A program made the translations under genes and the position numbers. This document shows positions 63,895 through 64,000 of a DNA stretch of 64,000 bases, piece by piece. The notes beneath the pieces were generated by a model. It saw only the letters and a list, made by a program, of their open reading frames with translations, made no database searches and had not been told where the DNA came from. Numbering within the stretch: position 1 is the stretch's first letter; every line of letters starts with the position of its first letter. This stretch comes from Achromobacter sp. Marseille-Q4962 (lineage in GTDB: Bacteria; Pseudomonadota; Gammaproteobacteria; Burkholderiales; Burkholderiaceae_B), in NCBI RefSeq assembly GCF_943737005.1, contig NZ_CALSFU010000010.1, forward strand, positions 1 to 64,000. The letters run 5' to 3'.

Positions 63895-64000
63895 ATGCGC
63901 ATCATTGCCGAAGACCTGTGGTTTCCCGAAGGCCCCGTCGCCCTGCCGGACGGCGGCTGGCTGGTGGTGGAGATTCGACGCCAGACCCTGACGCGCATCG
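63895..64000 (+). CDS. SMP-30/gluconolactonase family protein, partial
   Basis: Only the first 35 residues are in the window (MRIIAEDLWFPEGPVALPDG, then GWLVVEIRRQTLTRI). The FPEGPVALPDG opening, with a likely metal-binding Glu, is typical of SMP-30/LRE-type lactonases, which open sugar-acid lactones. The gene runs off the right edge, 70 bp after the aldolase, and continues the operon. CTGGGAG precedes the ATG. Confidence 0.7.
   Translation, partial: MRIIAEDLWFPEGPVALPDGGWLVVEIRRQTLTRI

Overview
The window is GC-rich, gene-dense chromosomal DNA from a betaproteobacterium. The gene content points to the Alcaligenaceae, most likely Bordetella or Achromobacter. The pointers are two separate tctBA permease pairs, two stand-alone Bug-type (TctC) solute-binding proteins, nadC beside a NadQ-like regulator without nadA or nadB, and a full ybgC-tolQRAB-pal-cpoB cluster. 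I saw no insertion sequences, prophage genes, rRNA or CRISPR array. Most of it reads as core genome with accessory transport and catabolic modules between.

Layout. 0.3-2.1 kb: Lrp-type regulator divergent from 4-hydroxyphenylpyruvate dioxygenase. 2.2-4.8 kb: ilvD, cytochrome c and msrA on the minus strand. 4.9-7.5 kb: lgt, a SIMPL-domain protein, 6S RNA, zapA and a ZapB-like coiled coil. 8.1-12.9 kb: first tctBA, a gamma-glutamyltranspeptidase and a beta-hydroxyacid dehydrogenase. 12.9-15.6 kb: azoreductase/LysR pair and ghrA. 15.7-20.8 kb: second tctBA, its TctDE two-component system and rppH. 20.9-28.0 kb: proS and the Tol-Pal envelope cluster. 28.0-32.4 kb: YbaK deacylase, a hydrolase, a second-type EF-G gene and a universal stress protein. 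32.5-37.2 kb: MocR regulator with a DUF442 protein, DMT and LysE exporters, LrgAB. 37.3-43.5 kb: LysR regulators, lipoprotein hydrolase, PACE efflux protein, a lipid-linked sugar triad (ChbG/GtrA/GT2) and a GNAT. 44.3-53.2 kb: tRNA-Val, dnaQ, an RND pump, rnhA, methyltransferase, gloB and mltD. 53.3-58.4 kb: fabI, OsmC, a TerB-like protein, a Bug protein, nadC and its regulator. 58.6-64.0 kb: a small protein, mnmH and a five-gene catabolic operon cut by the right edge.

How genes work together. TolQRA-TolB-Pal-CpoB (with YbgC) form the trans-envelope complex for outer-membrane constriction; ZapA, its coiled-coil partner, Lgt and MltD also serve division or envelope growth. TctD/TctE probably sense a carboxylate and switch on the adjacent tctBA, but neither tctBA pair has a binding protein beside it, so Bug proteins encoded elsewhere must serve them. 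nadC stands without nadA/nadB, which fits quinolinate salvage; its promoter carries two similar 17-bp sites likely bound by the neighbouring NadQ-like regulator. The right-end operon joins a TauD-type dioxygenase, a D-2-hydroxyacid dehydrogenase, a Bug receptor, an HpaI-type aldolase and an SMP-30-type lactonase: an uptake-and-degradation route for an unknown organic acid, and the best candidate here for an undescribed system.

All calls rest on reading the sequence and on family knowledge from memory. No database search was run.
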